Shown here one piece after another: positions 6,030-6,275 of a DNA stretch of 6,275 nt. Under the pieces are notes generated by a model, which saw nothing but the letters and a program-made list of their open reading frames with translations, was not told the origin of the DNA and did not search any database. The position numbers were made by a program, and so were the translations under genes. Origin of the DNA: an uncultured Flavobacteriales bacterium (GTDB lineage: Bacteria > Bacteroidota > Bacteroidia > Flavobacteriales_D > Sanyastnellaceae); contig CAJXOV010000142.1 in NCBI GenBank assembly GCA_913057815.1, forward strand, positions 1 through 6,275. Direction: 5' to 3'. Numbering within the stretch: the first letter of the stretch is position 1; every line of letters starts with the position of its first letter.

Positions 6030-6275
6030 ATGGGAGTAACCAAAAAATACTGGACAGGATTAGACGAACTTCACGAAACTGAAGGATTTAAAGAGTCGGT
6101 TCAAAATGAATTTCCAGCAGAAACGCAAGCAGCTACTGAATTTTTAGCTGAAGAAAGTCTAGATGAAACTTCTACTCCAAGAAGAGACTTCTTGAAATTT
6201 ATGGGATTCAGCGTTACAGCTGCTACTTTAGCAGCATGTGAAGCTCCTGTAATCAAGTCAATTCCATATATTAAT
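6030..6275 (+). CDS. actB: Alternative complex III subunit ActB, N-terminal part (cut by window end)
   Basis: The frame opens at an ATG 24 bases after the actA stop and stays open for 82 codons to the window end. ActB is the large periplasmic subunit of alternative complex III, related to molybdopterin oxidoreductases but carrying iron-sulphur clusters. Only its export region is visible: about 48 mostly acidic and polar residues starting MGVTKKYWTGLDELHETE, then a twin-arginine motif TPRRDFLKF with R51-R52, a hydrophobic stretch GFSVTAATLAA, and C70 followed by EAP. A Tat signal placed this far inside the protein is characteristic of the family annotated as TAT-variant-translocated molybdopterin oxidoreductase. 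LAAC at 67-70 also resembles a lipobox. The AG-rich stretch GAGAGAAC before the ATG is at most a weak ribosome site. The catalytic-like and iron-sulphur regions are beyond the window. The call rests on the Tat extension and on following actA. Confidence 0.88.
   Translation, partial: MGVTKKYWTGLDELHETEGFKESVQNEFPAETQAATEFLAEESLDETSTPRRDFLKFMGFSVTAATLAACEAPVIKSIPYIN

Noticed and set aside
1..6275. An undescribed mobile, defence or biosynthetic system
   Set aside because: All the open sequence is explained by housekeeping and respiratory genes; there are no transposase, integrase, toxin-antitoxin, CRISPR or phage signals.

Overview
The window looks like the end of a draft-genome contig from a member of the Bacteroidota, probably Cytophagales-like. 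Three things point there: an AT-rich genome with heavy AGA use for arginine; start codons with no Shine-Dalgarno sequence, and TAnnTTTG-type boxes between genes; and the gene order nusA-infB, a SPOR-domain gene, then the first genes of an alternative complex III operon. The phylum assignment is fairly firm. The order-level one is only an impression from the IF-2 sequence.

Bases 1-45 are not genomic. They match an Illumina Nextera/Tn5 adapter: the last four bases of the P5 arm, an 8-base i5 index and the 33-base Read 1/mosaic-end sequence. The apparent ATG at 29 lies in this adapter, so the first gene has no real start here.

Region by region: (1) 47-886, the 3' two thirds of nusA (S1, KH1, KH2 and a short acidic tail). 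(2) 930-3803, complete infB for translation initiation factor IF-2, with a long Lys/Pro/Ala/Glu-rich linker. (3) 3791-3818, a perfect 12-bp inverted repeat that contains the stop codons of infB and of the gene converging on it, probably a shared terminator. (4) 3810-4367, minus strand, a secreted SPOR-domain protein. (5) 4368-4595, a 228-base divergent intergenic region with a candidate promoter for each side and a perfect 21-bp palindrome. (6) 4596-6005, actA, a six-haem membrane cytochrome c. (7) 6030-6275, the 5' end of actB, recognised by an unusually internal Tat signal; it runs off the window.

nusA and infB form a same-strand transcription/translation pair 43 bases apart. actA and actB start the operon for alternative complex III, the quinol:cytochrome c/oxidase oxidoreductase that replaces the bc1 complex in many Bacteroidota. 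The SPOR gene lies between the two units on the opposite strand. I see no CRISPR array, insertion sequence, phage gene, tRNA or rRNA, and no evidence of an undescribed defence or mobile system. The most useful observations are the adapter artefact, the two-stop-codon hairpin, the palindrome upstream of actA, and the domain layouts of ActA and ActB.
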